A DNA stretch of 64,000 nt from the NCBI GenBank assembly GCA_030062745.1, contig CP099842.1, positions 19,935,822 to 19,999,821 on the forward strand, in the 5' to 3' direction. Positions 1-12,877 of this stretch are shown here, in pieces. This DNA comes from Capitulum mitella (lineage: Eukaryota > Arthropoda > Thecostraca > Pollicipedomorpha > Pollicipedidae). The stretch's first letter is position 1, and each line of letters opens with the position of its first letter. The notes beneath the pieces are model-generated. The model was not told where the DNA came from and ran no database searches. It worked only from the letters and a program-made list of their open reading frames with translations. A program made the translations under genes and the position numbers.

Positions 1-1006
1 ACGTCCTGGATGGGCAGGTCGGTCATGTGCACCCCGATCAAGGGAGCGCCGGGTTGCGCCGAAAAACACAGTGCATCAAGCCCTACTGCGCAGTCCCCAC
101 GGCCTCCGCACTAAGGCCGGCACGACCTCCGAGCCTCAGTCGCGGCACGGCGGTCACGACCCCCGCCGTCACCAGGGACTGGACGAACTCGCGCCAAACA
201 GGGTCACTCCAGCAGCGATCGTACCACTCCTGACACGATCACGACGCATATGGCAGGGCAGTGGCGCGCCGGCGGGCCACCCGGCAGATGCGGCCCTGCA
301 GCAGTCTCCGTCGGCTTACTCCCGGCCGGGTAAGCCCGAGTTTATGTCTTACCTGGAGGCCGGCTGGCGGCGGTTTGCGCCCCGGCTACCCGTCAGCCGG
401 AATTTACGGCGACTGCCAGGAGCGGGCGACCCTACTCTCCATCTCGGCCGCAGCTCAACTCGCCAGCTCGCATCACGGCTGGCGGCGCTAGCCGTGCACA
501 CGTGCGGTTCGCGGGGAATGCAGGAAGCTGCGTTCGACGGCTTATATCCAGACAACTTCATGCGGGTTCGCACGACCGAGAGAGATCGACGCCCAATTTA
601 TTTGCCTGGTCGCTGGGGCTGTGCCGCGTTTATCGGCTGTTTTTGCACACTTAAATGCTTGAGCTGCACCGACGCCCAGCTCGTAAATTGAGGACGACTG
701 CTGGCATCACGTGTAATGTGGTCGTACGTTATCCAGTTAATGGACGATTCGGAAGGCTCGACTTCCCTGCTCCGTCCGAACAGGTTCAGAAATGGCCGCA
801 GCCGCCGGCGCTAGAAGTGAGTGAAACCATTCTGGCTGGCTAATTCAGTGTTTGCACGGCACGTCCGGAATGACGCATGACATCCCGTGAGCTCGCTCCG
901 CGTGCACACATCCGCGACGGCCTCGGGACACATTCAAACACCGCCCGTTTTGCACACGGCTCCTTCCGGCGCTGCAGTCCGCATGCTAACACATCCTCCG
1001 GAGGGG
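1..1006. other. GC-rich 3' flank of the MIT-domain gene
   Basis: No gene is recognised here. The reading frames open in this stretch are arginine/proline/alanine-rich translations of GC-rich DNA with no domain. It lies downstream of the stop codon of the minus-strand MIT gene and probably includes its 3' UTR. No poly(A) signal could be assigned confidently. Confidence 0.4.
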
Positions 1007-1306
1007 TCAGCTTGCGCCGACGACAAACACCGCGCCGTCTGCACCGCCGGCGCCGACCGCGCCGTGCCCACCTGCGCCGGAGTCGGTCGACAGGTTGTGA
1101 CCGGTGCTGGCCGGGTCGTCGACGGTCTCGACGCCGCTGTCGGACGAGGCCGACGTCTCGGCGGCGTCGCCGTCCGTGGCGCCCAGGCTGCCGCCGTCCG
1201 AGCTCGGCGAGCGGCTGCGCGACAGGAACTTCTTCAGAGTTTCCGAGCGCGGACGCGTACGCGTCCATCTTCGAGAGCACGCAGTCGCGAACCACCTGGC
1301 TCTTCT
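1007..1306 (-). CDS. MIT protein last exon: helix 3 and acidic Ser-rich tail
   Basis: The acceptor is CGTCCGCAG at 1307. The first frame gives QKSQVVRDCVLSKMDAYAS. Leaving out base 1250 continues as RSETLKKFLSRSRSPSSD, giving the usual Y-x-x-R-x-E-x-L-K spacing of MIT helix 3. Without that correction the frame becomes an arginine-rich shadow open to about 840. The tail contains ETSASSDSGVETVDD, possible casein-kinase-type sites, and ends at TGA 1007-1009. Either the assembly has an indel or the gene is damaged. Confidence 0.65.
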   Translation of the reverse strand, partial: RRARWFATACSRRWTRTRPRSETLKKFLSRSRSPSSDGGSLGATDGDAAETSASSDSGVETVDDPASTGHNLSTDSGAGGHGAVGAGGADGAVFVVGAS

Positions 1307-2214
1307 CTGCGGACGAGAGCGAACACGCTTGGTCAGTCCGGCGCACCAACGGACAATGCACGGGGTGGTGAGCAAACACGAGCGGCAAACCCAGTAAAGT
1401 TGCACATTCTGAGCACGCAATGCCAAAACCCTGCCGATTCGTAGAGACTGCTCCATTTAGAATTCCGGCACACACTGCATACGCTGTACAAGCGCAACCC
1501 TTCGACTTAACGCGAAGCATCAATTTTCACCGACATCTACGACGGGACGCACTCTCACGTTCTTTATCGGTGCCGTGCGCTCAGCAGATGGTATCGCACG
1601 CGAAGACCCGGCCCGACGCCAGCCGCGACAATTAATTCAGCGGGGAGACCACCCAGGCGGTGCTGCCCTCTGCCGGCGCTGACGGACGACCGCGCGGACC
1701 GCGGCCACCCACCGCCGCGGCGCCAGCTCCAGCCGCGCCCGGCCGGCCCGCTGCGGATTAACCGAAGGACGCATTCGGGCCACGACCGGGGCGGGCGCGC
1801 GCCGGGCGGCCGACGCTGATGAATGAAGGCATTCACGGCGCGACGGCGGCCGGCGGGCGGCGCCGACAGCCGGAAAACGACCTCTTCCGGGTTCGCCGGC
1901 GGCGCTCGACCACAAGAGAAACGCGACGCGCCGGCTAAATCTGTAATTACGCCTGCCTTCACAGCCGCGTCTCGCGCCCGAGGCCCATCTCCATCTGAAT
2001 GCGTCTAAATTCGGCGACAACACGAGGCAGCCTCGTTAGCGACGTCGCCAAACAAGGAGCGAAGAGCGACGCCGCGCCCTGACGCCGGCGGCCACTTACG
2101 CTGGCTGATGACGTAGTTGAAGTCGCGCAGCGCCGTGTCGTACAGGGTGACGGCGTCCTCGTAGCAGCCCTCCAGGTCTTGCTCGGTGGCGCGGGTCACC
2201 GTGTCGATTGCCCT
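1007..2214 (-). CDS. MIT-domain protein, C-terminal exons (partial, frameshifted)
   Basis: Two minus-strand exons (2100-2214 and 1007-1306) together encode a MIT (microtubule interacting and trafficking) three-helix domain. Helices 1 and 2 read AIDTVTRATEQD...GCYEDAVTLYDTAL; helix 3 reads KMDAYAS then ETLKKFL. MIT domains bind the C-terminal tails of ESCRT-III proteins and occur in VPS4, ULK3, spartin, spastin, SNX15 and RPS6KC1. The splice is phase 1 (CAGC|GTAAGT to CCGCAG|AG) and stays in frame. A serine/aspartate-rich tail follows to the TGA at 1007-1009. Helix 3 and the tail lie in different frames, so one extra base is inferred near 1250. Earlier exons were not found between 2.2 and 19 kb, so I cannot say which MIT family this is. 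A C-terminal MIT would suit an ULK3-like kinase, but no kinase exon is seen. Confidence 0.7.
2100..2214 (-). CDS. MIT protein exon: MIT helices 1-2
   Basis: The exon runs from acceptor GTTGCAG to donor C|GTAAGT and is 115 nt (38 codons plus one base). It encodes RAIDTVTRATEQD, a turn at LEGCYEDA, and VTLYDTALRDFNYVISQ. The alternating A-x-x-A-x-x-x-D and Y-x-x-A-x-x-L-Y pattern is diagnostic of MIT helices 1 and 2. Confidence 0.75.
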
Positions 2215-5200
2215 CTGCAACGCCACGGGGTACGGTCAGAGGCGGTCACTGACCGGCGACTGGTCCTGACGCGGCAGCTATTTGTGATGACGGCGCAGCG
2301 GTCGGCCCGGCAGCGCTACCGAGGTCCGGTGGTTCGCCCGACGACAGAGCGGTCACGGGATAACAAAGATGGGTCACGGGACAAACAGGGGATCAGGGTA
2401 TACCATCGCCAGCGTGTACCAAGGGGGTAAACTCAGAGCAACAACAGATCAACCGTGAGTGGCATGGGACAACACAGGTGGGCAGGGGACGCCCCCGGCA
2501 TCAACGATCTTCCAGCACTAGCGAGGCGCCTCGGTCTCGGTCACTGGGCAGGCCGGGTCCAGTGCTGGCCGGGACCGGACCGCGGGACCGGTTCGGCCCG
2601 GCCGGTGGACGTCACGCGCACAGGTCGGCGGACGGGTTCCGGTGATGCTGGCCGGGCGGCGATACTGCGCTATCGAGGCCGGCACACAGCGCGGCGACGG
2701 CCGCCCACAGAGACGCCCGACTCACGCCCTATCGGACACGGCGGCGTCGGCCGGCCGTGACTCTCGCTCGAACTTCGCACCCGGTCGGCAGTGTCGCAGC
2801 CGGCGGGCTTTGGCACCTGCCCGCATCCCGCCCAACACCGAGGACCATGCGAATTAATGAAACGTTCACGCGCAGTAGCAACGCAGACACGTACCGCCGG
2901 CGAGTACCTGACAGGCAAATTGTAGCCATAAAGAACTAGTGCCCTTATCAGCTACCCATGTTTAAGCCTTTGTTCAGTCGGCTAAAAATGGTCGACGGTA
3001 CTGGCGCAGTGGCGGGCGGGAGCGCACAGCCGATGCACGCCACTTACAGCCGTCCGTGCAGATCCGACCGTTCGTAAAAAAGCGATGTGCGCGCCGGCGC
3101 CAGCTGTGCCTGGACCTGTCACGTCCGGCGACTGGGACAAAGCCGGCCGGCCGGGCGGCAGCGTCACGACACGGAGCCGCCGCACGTCTCAAGGTGCCTC
3201 CAGCGGCGCTCAGACGCCGCCTGGCTGCCCGCGCCCGGCCAACACAAAGGCCGGCCCGCTGCCACACCGAAAAACTAATGCATTCACGCCTGCAAATCTG
3301 CATCGGGAGAGCGGCCGAGGAGAAAGCGGGCTGGGACAAAGGCCCGCTCTGCGCGCGCCACAACACAGACAGGCGTTGTCCGATAAAATCTCCCAGACAG
3401 CAGCTGCCATGCAAACGTTCATGACGAGAAAAAGATATGGAAGGTTATTATAATTATTTTTTTAAAACGGAAAGCGAAAAGTTACAGATTGTAAGTTTTC
3501 ACTTCCGCCAAAGACATCCTCCCTTCGGACACAAGCCCGTACTGTGTTTCAGTCCATTGCGCATCGCTGAAAGATTTCCGATATCAAACTGGGACAATCT
3601 TCCATCCACCAGGATCTGTTTCCTTCAATTCTCCTTGCATGCTTTGTGGTGATCATTTAAATCCCACGTATGTCTATGCATCTCGTTCCAGCACGCTCCA
3701 CCTCTACGGAGCCTTGCAAATTGCCTGCTCGTGCATGCATACAGTCAGCATTACGAGCACGATCGCGGCGGACGCCAGCACCTCACGGCCGGTCGTCCCT
3801 GCCCACCGGCTCACGCGAGCCGAGCCCGTCGCGACGGGCATCGCTGAGCGCCGAGCCGCCGTATCATCTCATCGCAGGTCGGCGGCCAGCTTCGCTCCGC
3901 GGCCGCCGGGCGGCGCTGGCGGCGGCCCGCTGCCGCCTTTTGTCCGCGGCCCGGCGCGGGCCGTGACGTCATGAGGCGGCGGTCGCGCTCGGCCGACTCC
4001 GGCCCGGCCGGCCGCCCGGCTCCACTGGAGGCCGCAGCGTGCCGCCTGTCAGGGGAAGCCGACGAGAGGCGGCCGGCCAGCGAGCCGTGCCGAGTTCATG
4101 CTGAAGTGCGATGAAACAAACGATGGTGCGCTCTTCTGATGTCTTGCGCGCTCGGTATCAGAGGAATAGTTTTCAAAGCAATGTCAACGCCACTTTCCGA
4201 CGTTGTTTCCAGCCGCATGGTTTCGTGCCAAAATTATCCAGGGCAACAAAAAACAGCACTGCACGCAAAGGGAGGCCTATCACATATACGGACAAACCGG
4301 TTTGGTTGTGCCACTGTGTCAATGCATCATCGGCGTGGCTGACGCACTCCGACGTCTCAATTAGCCGCTTGGCGGCCTCGCTGCACGTGCAAATTACTGG
4401 CTTTGTCGCACAAATCTTGTAGTTAATCTAACGGAATCCATCAATCACGGCGGATAATCCCGTCCACTCCGTACGAGCCATACACAATGTGCCACCATTA
4501 CAAACAACCGGGCAATCACGGCCGTTCGCCCTGCCCGTCAGACGCTCGCCTCCCGGCACGAATGGGTTCAGAGCGGGCTGCACGGCCGCCTCTAATAACG
4601 GGCTTTGTGGGAGAAAACTGCCCGCGAACGTGCCAGCAGCGGCGTTGTCGTTCCATCATGCCACAGTTCCGCCCCTGGAGAGTGTCCATTTCCGGCTGTG
4701 ACGGCCGATAGTGCGGGCTTTCAGCCGGCCGGCGCAGGTGGCGTCGGCCGATACTGAGCCGCGGAAAAGCCATCACCGCAAACACGGCCGGGCGCAAAGG
4801 CCGCCCGCCACCGGCCGCCGCCAGGGAGCCTGTTGTTTCCGCCTGACGGCGCTGAGCGGCTCTGACCGGAGCCGCCGATTACGCTGAGCCCGATCTCGCG
4901 ACGGCCCGCCGCGGCGCGTCTGGCTCCGGCGGCCGCCGCCTGCCGCCCGTGTCTCGGCTCAGGAGGCCCGTGGCACAGCTCAGGCGGCGCCTGTCCGCGG
5001 CCGCAGCTCGTCCTGCTGACACGTCAACACGGGCACAGAGCCAGAGACTGTTTACCGCCGACCGGCCGGGAGGCGATTCTGCACCAGCCGCCGCCCAGCA
5101 AAACAGCCTTATCTCTGGGCCCGCCGTCCCGACGATCGACAACGGTCCGCCCCAACAAGACAACACCGGACGCGTGCCGCCCCTGGGATTACCGCCGCGA

Positions 5201-7750
5201 CGCAGGCGGGACCGGCGTCCCCTGCCCCGCTGTCGACGTTCGTCGACGCGTGACATCACCGGCCTGTCGACGCGACAGCGTGACAGGAGGCCGCCGCCGC
5301 TGCCACGTCATGGGCGGCCGAGCTGTTCCCGGAGCGCTGACGTCGGCCGCGGTAAGGCGAGCCGCGCACGGCCACGTCGGCCAGCCTCCCCAGGACTTTC
5401 CTGCCCGGTTTCACCGCCGCAGCAGGGGACCGACAGTTGCGCAACACGCTGGACCGCGCCGTGCGCCGGCCGGCCAGCGCCGCGGCGCGGCCTCGCTGCG
5501 TGCGCGCCGCGCCGGCCGCGCGCTGCAGCCGCCGCTTGTCGCCTGATTTAGCGGCGACACAGAGCCGGCGGCGGTCGTTACCCAATTACCGCGCCGGCGC
5601 CGGCTGCCCGCGAGAGCAGCGGCCGCCGATAAAAAGCGGCCGCCTTTGTGCGGGGTCACGAGGTGACGACCTGCGCCGCCACCGGCCGACCCGGCGCCGA
5701 CTGCGCGCGCTCTCGGCGTGCCGGCGCCTCCTGCTGCCAGCTCCGCCGCCGCGGGCACAGACCACGTGGCCGGCTGTTGCAAAAGGCGGCCGCGCCGGAG
5801 GCGGGCGGGCGGGCAGGCACGGAGCAGGAGAGAGGAGAGCGCGGAGCCGGCCGACGGGCCGCCACCGACCGCGGTAATTCTGCAGCCAGCCACAGACACG
5901 CCTTTGGAACGCCGACCTACATCCGTAAAGAAAACAGTAAAACACAGGCTTGCACGTCAGACAGACAAGCTTGAACTGCGGGCGAATGCCGCAGTTTGAC
6001 CATAGAGAAAGCACCACGCCTGTCCAGAGCGTTTCTCCGCATGGGCCGGGGAAATTTCGCCGCGCGATCGGTATAACAAATTCGGGGGCGGCACCCCGAG
6101 GAGACTCTTCATCCCGTTGGGCAGCTGGCCGACGGCCGCCGGCCGCGCACGCATACCTGTCCGCTCGCGGATTACGCCCGGGCCGCCGGCGCACAAAGGG
6201 AGCCGAGTCGCCGCATTCCAAGGGCCGGCCCCGGCCGATGACGTCACGCCGGACGCCGGCTGCCGCGGCAGAGAGGCATTCCGCGCAGGTGAGTCTGCCG
6301 CAGCGGGCGACAGAGGCGCCAGATGGCGCACACGACGTCCGCCGGGGCGAGATGCGGGGAGTAGACACACGTTCCGGCCAGTCGGCCGACCAAAAAACGC
6401 CACCCGGCAGGGTAATGTCCCCATCGACAACGCCCGACGGGGACCGAGTGCTCGGCTGTTGTCCCGCACGCACCGAGTTTGAAGAGACATTGTGCAGTGC
6501 AGAGGGCAGCTGTGTCTGGACCCCGCTTCCCTCCGTTCCGCGGCCGCCGGAGCGTGGCCGGCGGGCCCGCCGCGCCGGCGCCCTTGAGCCAGATCTGGAC
6601 GGGGGCCGTTCCCGGCGGCGGCGGCGACGGCGGTAATGACACTCACCCCGGCCGGCGGGCTGTCTGGAGTCGGGCCGACCGTCCGCACGAGGCCGCCGCC
6701 GCCGATTTATGACGGGACGGCCCGGCGGAGTTCGCGAGAGGCGAGCGGAGCGGCGCGGGAGGGTGGGAGAGCACCAGATGGACGGCCGAGCCCACTATCG
6801 GCGCGACCGGCCGGCGCCCGTGCGGCCGGCCGCCCGGAAACAGGCCCGACACGCTCAGGGTGAGAACTGCGATACCCTGGCGGCCCTTCCCACGCCGCGG
6901 ACCTCGGCGCAAACCGCTCGAGGAAGTGGTACCGAGCAACAAAAACCGGAAGGCCGCAACTGGAACGGCAGCATTCTCCAGCGCTTTAAACAAGCTGGGT
7001 TCAGTTTCCCTTTCGTCACGTTCGCTGGTCGTAATTTCTCGACGCTGACGGGCTCGGCAAATCGGCGCGAAGCAGCGCGGCGGAGCCCGCAGCCGCGGCC
7101 AGTTTTTCCCCGGTCAGACCGATGATGTATCTCAGAACGGCCGCCGCGCCGGCGGCCAGGTATGCGGACCCAGCGCACCGCGGTCCGCCGCCGTCCGGCC
7201 GCCGTGCGACATAGCGCGGCCGGGCCTGAAATAAACAGCGGGCGGCCGGCGGCCGGGCACGCTGGCTTTCCAGCACGGGCGGGGTGACCTTGCTCTGGCG
7301 CGGCGCGACCGCCCGCCGCCGCCGCCGCCGCCGCCGCCGCTGCCGCCGCGAGAGGACGCGCTCCGGCGGGCCGGGCCCGTGGGCGCGCGGCGGCGGGGCC
7401 GGCCGGAAGCCGCCGCGGCAGGACCACGCGGCCCGTCCGACCGCGGCGGCGGCCGCGTGTCGGCGCGGTGGCGCGGTCAGGCGCGACAAACTGCGACTCG
7501 GCCGGCCGGGGCCGAGTCTAAACAGAGCGGCGGCAGCAGATGATGACCAGAGCCGCCGGCAGGGGGCGGCTGTCGCCCGCGACACGTCATCAATTACGAC
7601 CCACGCCAGACGCCGTGCTCACCCGCCCAGCCCCCGCAGCACGGCCAGCTTTTCACCAGCCCGCAAACATCTATCGCCATGGCGACGGAACCCGTCGGCC
7701 TTTTTGCCAAGCACCCGCCCTTGCCGACTTTTTTACCCGTAGGCTGACAC
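2215..7750. promoter_or_regulatory. Large GC-rich, CpG-dense block (island-like)
   Basis: About 5.5 kb is very rich in CpG and in GGCCGGCC-type words. All six frames are open for long stretches, but every translation is an Arg/Pro/Ala/Gly shadow without domain character. The block lies upstream of the minus-strand MIT exons, so it could hold that gene's promoter and 5' UTR. This is inference. No TATA box or convincing coding exon was found. A (GCC)n run sits at 7312-7342. Confidence 0.35.
7312..7342 (+). repeat. (GCC)n trinucleotide repeat
   Basis: About ten GCC units sit inside the CpG-rich block. On the opposite strand they would read as polyalanine, but there is no sign that this is coding. 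Confidence 0.85.
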
Positions 7751-10700
7751 TATCTTCGTGAACGTAGCGCAGATCTCCGCCAGCGAGCGGCAGCGGCCCA
7801 TTGTCCCGTCAAGTTCTTCGCGCGGCGCCATCGCGGAAAATCTCCGCCCGGCCGGGGCCTGTTTAACGGCCGACGAGGACGGGTCCTGCGCACCCGGCCA
7901 CAGATCCTGCAGACGTAAACACTGCTTCTGTTTGACGAAAACTCGCCGGTGACCTCTGGATGTAACGGTGCCCATGCGATGAGTTCGGGAGCGGCCGCCG
8001 CCAGGCCCAGCGCCATGGTCGGCTGCACGTCGCCGCTGTTTTCGGCAACGCTGGCCCATGTCGGCAATGTTGGTCAATGCCGGCTACAGAACATCGGCTC
8101 CATCGTTATCAACCAATTCTTGCAAAACGAATGCAGACGCAGCGACGGTCGAAAAGAATCGACATATGAGTGCCATATTTTTTTCCCTTTCGACACGAAA
8201 GCATACCAGGATATCCTTCCATTATTCCTGCCGTACAGCACAACACCACGTAGTTTGGGAACTATGCAAGCGTAATTTCTTTTTACTGAAACCCTAACAG
8301 GCTACCCACATGAATGCGTGCATGAAAAACGCAATATTAAGTTACCACTCTTCGTTACGCTTTTGTGAACGTATCCACACATACACACAAGATCGTTTTT
8401 CGTTTGCAACGATCCTAATGCAACAATTCAAGTCTTGAGAGGGTTGACTAAGTGCGTGGCGTCCAAAATAAACCACTTCGCATGAAAATGCAACCCTTTC
8501 AGTGGCATAACCGGCAGCTTCTCTTGACACTGCCATGATGTACTGATCCATTTGCATTAAAACTATCCAAAATTAGACAGAGAGCAAAACGCTGGCTATT
8601 TTATGTCGGTTTATCGAAAACAGACATTACAAAGTTATCGCAATGAAGAAGCCCACGGTTGCGTTCAGAAACTAATTTGGTCACTAACCAAGTTACCTTA
8701 TCTCAGTGCGTCACAACATCATTGGCAAGCTAGGTCGATTGTTCAACAGATGTCCATGGAAATGCAACCTTGCTTCAAACTACCATAAGGAAGTACATGG
8801 TAACCTTGTATCCGATATTGGTACGTTTATGAGCGCAGCTCAGCTGTTTTCCGAAACAAAAGGAACTGCTCAGCTGAATGTCACGTAAGTATCGCAAGCG
8901 GAAGGTAAAGGGATAATGACTCACTGACAGCGTCAGGAGACCGACTAAACGAGACACAAGACTTGACACAAAACTCTGAACACCTGAGCCCAAGAGGCTG
9001 CGCGACCTAACTCACATACAAACAATGAAACTAGCAGCATCAAACCATGAAGTAGATATCCTTTGATGGTTACTAATCCCTTCAAGTGTTTTACGACCAA
9101 TGAAGCATCTTATACGGCTGCAATGGCTTCCCTTCCGTTCAATTCAGCGCACACACTGTCGACGTAGGTTCCCAAGGGAAACAATGCAATCTGGAAATCA
9201 AAACAGTAGAAAAGAGCTTCACATGAATGACGATGACCTAGCTCTTCCTCTCCGTGTCAAAACAAGTCTTGTACATAAGATATGTGGACTATGCGATTGT
9301 TGGCAATCCAATCCAGGAAATGTTCTTCAACAATCCGCCAAAGCAGTTGTGCAGACAATCGGTCTAAACCAATCCATCCCCATTGTCTCCTGACAATTAA
9401 ACCGTTCACTATCCGAAACGACATAATTATCGTTTTGTTTACAGCTTGTGGTGGTGACTCGTATGATTCAAATTCTAACGATTCCGTTTCTAGGGGATGC
9501 TTTCTACTGCCATGGTCATTCCATGTCCCATTTTTGCTAGATTCCCCTATCCTCCCTGTTGCCTATCAAGAACTGAAGTTAACTGCTATCATAAGCAGCA
9601 GAACAGGGCAGGAGGGGGTTCAGGGCACTGTGCCCCCTCCATTAACAGGCAAATTTAGCATTAACCCTAGGGCACTGCATGGACTGCATGGAATGAAATG
9701 CTCAAAAAGCAGATGATGACCCCTTGCCAGAACACATTATGCCCCTAATGACTGCTACCCATCCTCCACTATAGCTACCATCCCTATTATGGTTCAAGGT
9801 AACTCAAGCACTACTATCATCTGGTATGCCAGCAAGCATCAAGCTTCCTGCCCCCCAATGAAGTCATCCAATACATAAACAATAGCCCAAATCTTTTGCT
9901 ATTGCAATGGAGTCTGGTGCTTGGATGGCCCCAGGGTGGAAGAAAGTGAACATGTGATGAGTCTGTACCAGTGTTTTTTTACTCAGTCCTTGATTAAGTT
10001 TCCAGAGGCATATGTGACTTACATAAATTCAAACATGCACATTTATACCTGTATAACTTTCATATTCATATGTATGTGCTAACAATCAGATTGGTACCAG
10101 CATATTTGGACTTAAGTGAACTTGTGGACATGGCCTTACTTTGGCTATAAGGTGAACATATTTTCATGCTGTGCCAAATTTAGCCACAAACTTTGTCAGT
10201 TTCCTTGTAACAATATTTCACAGACAGCAACAAAGCTCACTACGATTATTCTGTATAAACAGCTCTACTATATTTTACAAAAATAACTACTACACAAACT
10301 GGCAGTATTAAGAGGAGAAACAAGGTAAGTAAAACAACACATATCTCCAGATTCTGGAGGGTGTGGTTGGTTGACTGGTTGTCATCAGAATGTCAGTTTA
10401 ATGGGAGCTACAATATCATTGCAATCAGTTTCCAACACAAATGAAAAAAATAGCAGGTCCAACATGCAGTGCATATCACAAGTGTTGAGTTAGGACAAGT
10501 TTTGGTGCAGAAAAATAACTTAAGGAACCCTGAAATATGACAATGGTAACATATTTACAGCACCTTTTTTGCAAGGCAAGAAGGCACACTTACTGGTCAA
10601 GATATTGGTACAGAATTCCAAACCAATTATTTTCATTTTTTGGTAAGGAAAGCTCCATACCAAAAGTAAACAAAGTTATGCCCCTAGTCTGTATAACAGA

Positions 10701-12487
10701 TAATGCGTGACCTACAACTACTGAATTATTAAAAGTAGCATGCATGGCATTCATGCCTGATTTAACAACCCACAAAACACATACCCCTGGGCTGTCAGCT
10801 TTGAAAAACTCTTGTAGCATTTGCAAGACAGGGCAGTTAGCAAATAATAATTTCAGATGCATCAACAATGCATTTGAAATGAAAGTACATGGCACTGGCA
10901 TTCTCTCTGGCAATCTCCATAGGCAAAAGCAATGCAAATGATATAGTCATAATTTGTGAACATGAACCACTTCTTGCTAACAAAAACACAAATATTCAGA
11001 GGGTGTGAAGGAGCTCATATCCCTTTCATAAAACTTTGTAACAGATTTTTAGGCAGTCTATCCCCAATTGCACCACAAAGTTCAGGAGTCTAACAGGAGT
11101 TGTCATGTTCCAGATTATCTGACCCCCTTTACACAGTTTCCTTTCCCAAAGTTCCAGACCAACAACAGACTGCAGAAGTACACAGAGCACATACAGCCCA
11201 GCATTTGCACAAAATGAAAAGGATATGTGAGCTAAGCACAGAACCCTTCACATTAACATCATTATTTAATCATTCCCATTTAAGAAGGACCATAAGGGAT
11301 AAACCAGTCACATACCAAGACAATGAAAGTATCGAAATATGTTTGTGGCTGATCATGTGTAACACGAGTCCACATCACAAACTGAAATCCAGCCATGTAA
11401 GACACTGAAATGCTGCATGCCTTAGCGTGCTTCCTCACCTTAAGCGTATCATTTCCGTCTTCACGTTGAACGTTGTCAACCTCCATTCTGAAAACGGAGT
11501 TCGGATGCAGCTAAGATGGATGCCCCGCTTACAGGTGTTTGAGTTTCGAATATTCCACGAGTTTCTGATCCTCTGTGGGCGACAAAACCTGTTTCTCTGT
11601 CCCACAAACGCTTACAAATCTTCTTTCAATCACTGAGACTTCGCACTCGCAGCGTGTGCACTCGACGTCGTCCTCACTCGAGTTGTACTGACGCAATGAC
11701 CTCTCTCCACTCTGTTGCCAGTCCAGGGACGTCGCAAATGTCTCTAGATTCTCCCATACTCCGAAAAGTCTTTAGAAGTTTCACTGGCGGTTTCCATAAT
11801 ACGGTCCAGAGCGGACGAGGCAGGTGGGTAAGACGGGCGCCCGCCCTGTAAGCCAAACTTTTAGTGCAGCACACTTGGAACTCGCACATAGTGTTGCCAT
11901 GATTGCCCAATGATTGCCCACGTTCTGGTGGCGAAGCCACGCTAAAGCAGGTACAACATCCAATTTTAAAATGATTGTAGATCAGACATCCCGTAAGATA
12001 ATGTTTCTAAGGGCGCATGCAAGTGTTAGTTTAATTCCTTTCGAGTCCTTTTTAAGGCGTCCATTTTTAGAATCATTTCAGAGTCCTTTTCCGATATTAA
12101 GATAATCTAATTGGTTTACTTCTTGTGTAGAGAGGAGCGACTCATTTTAATACGGTGAATATATGCTCGTATTCCGAGATATCTCTTCACATGGGTTTAG
12201 CCACTTTCCAGAAACTGGGAGGGGACAAATCGGATTGTGGGGGACAGTCTGACCGGAAATATTGCTTTTCAGCGAGAAAGTGCCGAAAACGCCCACCTTC
12301 CAACCAAAACTGGAGAGGACAAAAGCCCATTTTGCCAAAACTGGAAGGGACATGTCCCTCCAGCCCCAGCCCCGTGGTTGCAACCATGCCTCCTCGCAGG
12401 ACCTTCCGTCTTATTTTACCCTTCCCACGGTATGTGGGTCAAAACGTTTATTATGTGTATACCTGCCGAAACTCGCATTCATTTCGT
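7751..12487. other. Gene-free spacer
   Basis: Base composition drops to ordinary or AT-rich after about 8.1 kb. Open frames are short and show no domains. A segment at 10641-10690 resembles one at 13302-13352 and is listed separately. I see no supported exon or RNA gene. Confidence 0.4.
10641..10690 (+). repeat. Dispersed repeat fragment, copy A
   Basis: The words GGAAAGCTCCATACCA and ACAAAGTTATGCCCCT occur here in the same order and spacing as GGAAAAGCTCCATACCA and ACAAAGTTACGCCCCT near 13300-13350. This marks two members of one uncharacterised dispersed family. Confidence 0.55.
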
Positions 12488-12495
12488 GTTACGAG

Positions 12496-12650
12496 CAGGG
12501 GTGTCGATTTCTATTCATTTGAGAGAGCTCTGGCCTTTCCCAATGTAAATTTGGGCCCCTCCGATGTTAATTTGGGTCCCCCAATATTTTCTGTCGGTAA
12601 GCAATGCATCTGTCTATCTTTTCATCTTTTGTCGATCTCTCTTTGTCCCT

Positions 12651-12686
<36 letters not shown>

Positions 12687-12869
12687 AACACCTATGTGTA
12701 TGGAGATATATACAATATTTTACTTGGTTGGCAAAAAACTTGAAAATTTCCGTTGATCAAAATAAACTGGGTTAAATCCTTTGAGAAATCCACATTGGGA
12801 GGCGGGAAAGGTTAGGTTGTCGGGCCTTTGGCTCAGCGCCCCAGTAATTCACAAAAATCGACATCCTTG
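12496..12869 (+). mobile_element. hAT-like MITE, copy 1
   Basis: The element starts CAGGGGTGTCGATTTCT. Its far end, read on the minus strand, is CAAGGATGTCGATTTTTG, so it has short terminal inverted repeats. The flanking octamers are GTTACGAG (12488-12495) and GCTAGGAG (12870-12877), a 6/8 match consistent with an aged 8-bp target-site duplication. No transposase is encoded. Two longer relatives lie at 37883-38333 and 44714-45124. The interior carries a (CT)n run. Confidence 0.75.
12656..12682 (+). repeat. (CT)n microsatellite
   Basis: A near-pure CT run inside MITE copy 1. The other two copies carry TA- or GATA-type repeats in their interiors instead, so this part of the element is prone to microsatellite growth. 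Confidence 0.85.
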
Positions 12870-12877
12870 GCTAGGAG

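Noticed and set aside
840-1240. Arg-rich continuation of the first MIT exon frame to 840
   Set aside because: Its composition is a frameshift shadow; the alternative frame gives correct MIT helix spacing and a natural Ser/Asp tail.
3056-7742. Many long open frames on both strands between 3 and 7.7 kb
   Set aside because: All frames are open at once because stop codons are rare in GC-rich DNA. The translations are Arg/Pro/Ala-rich with no domains.
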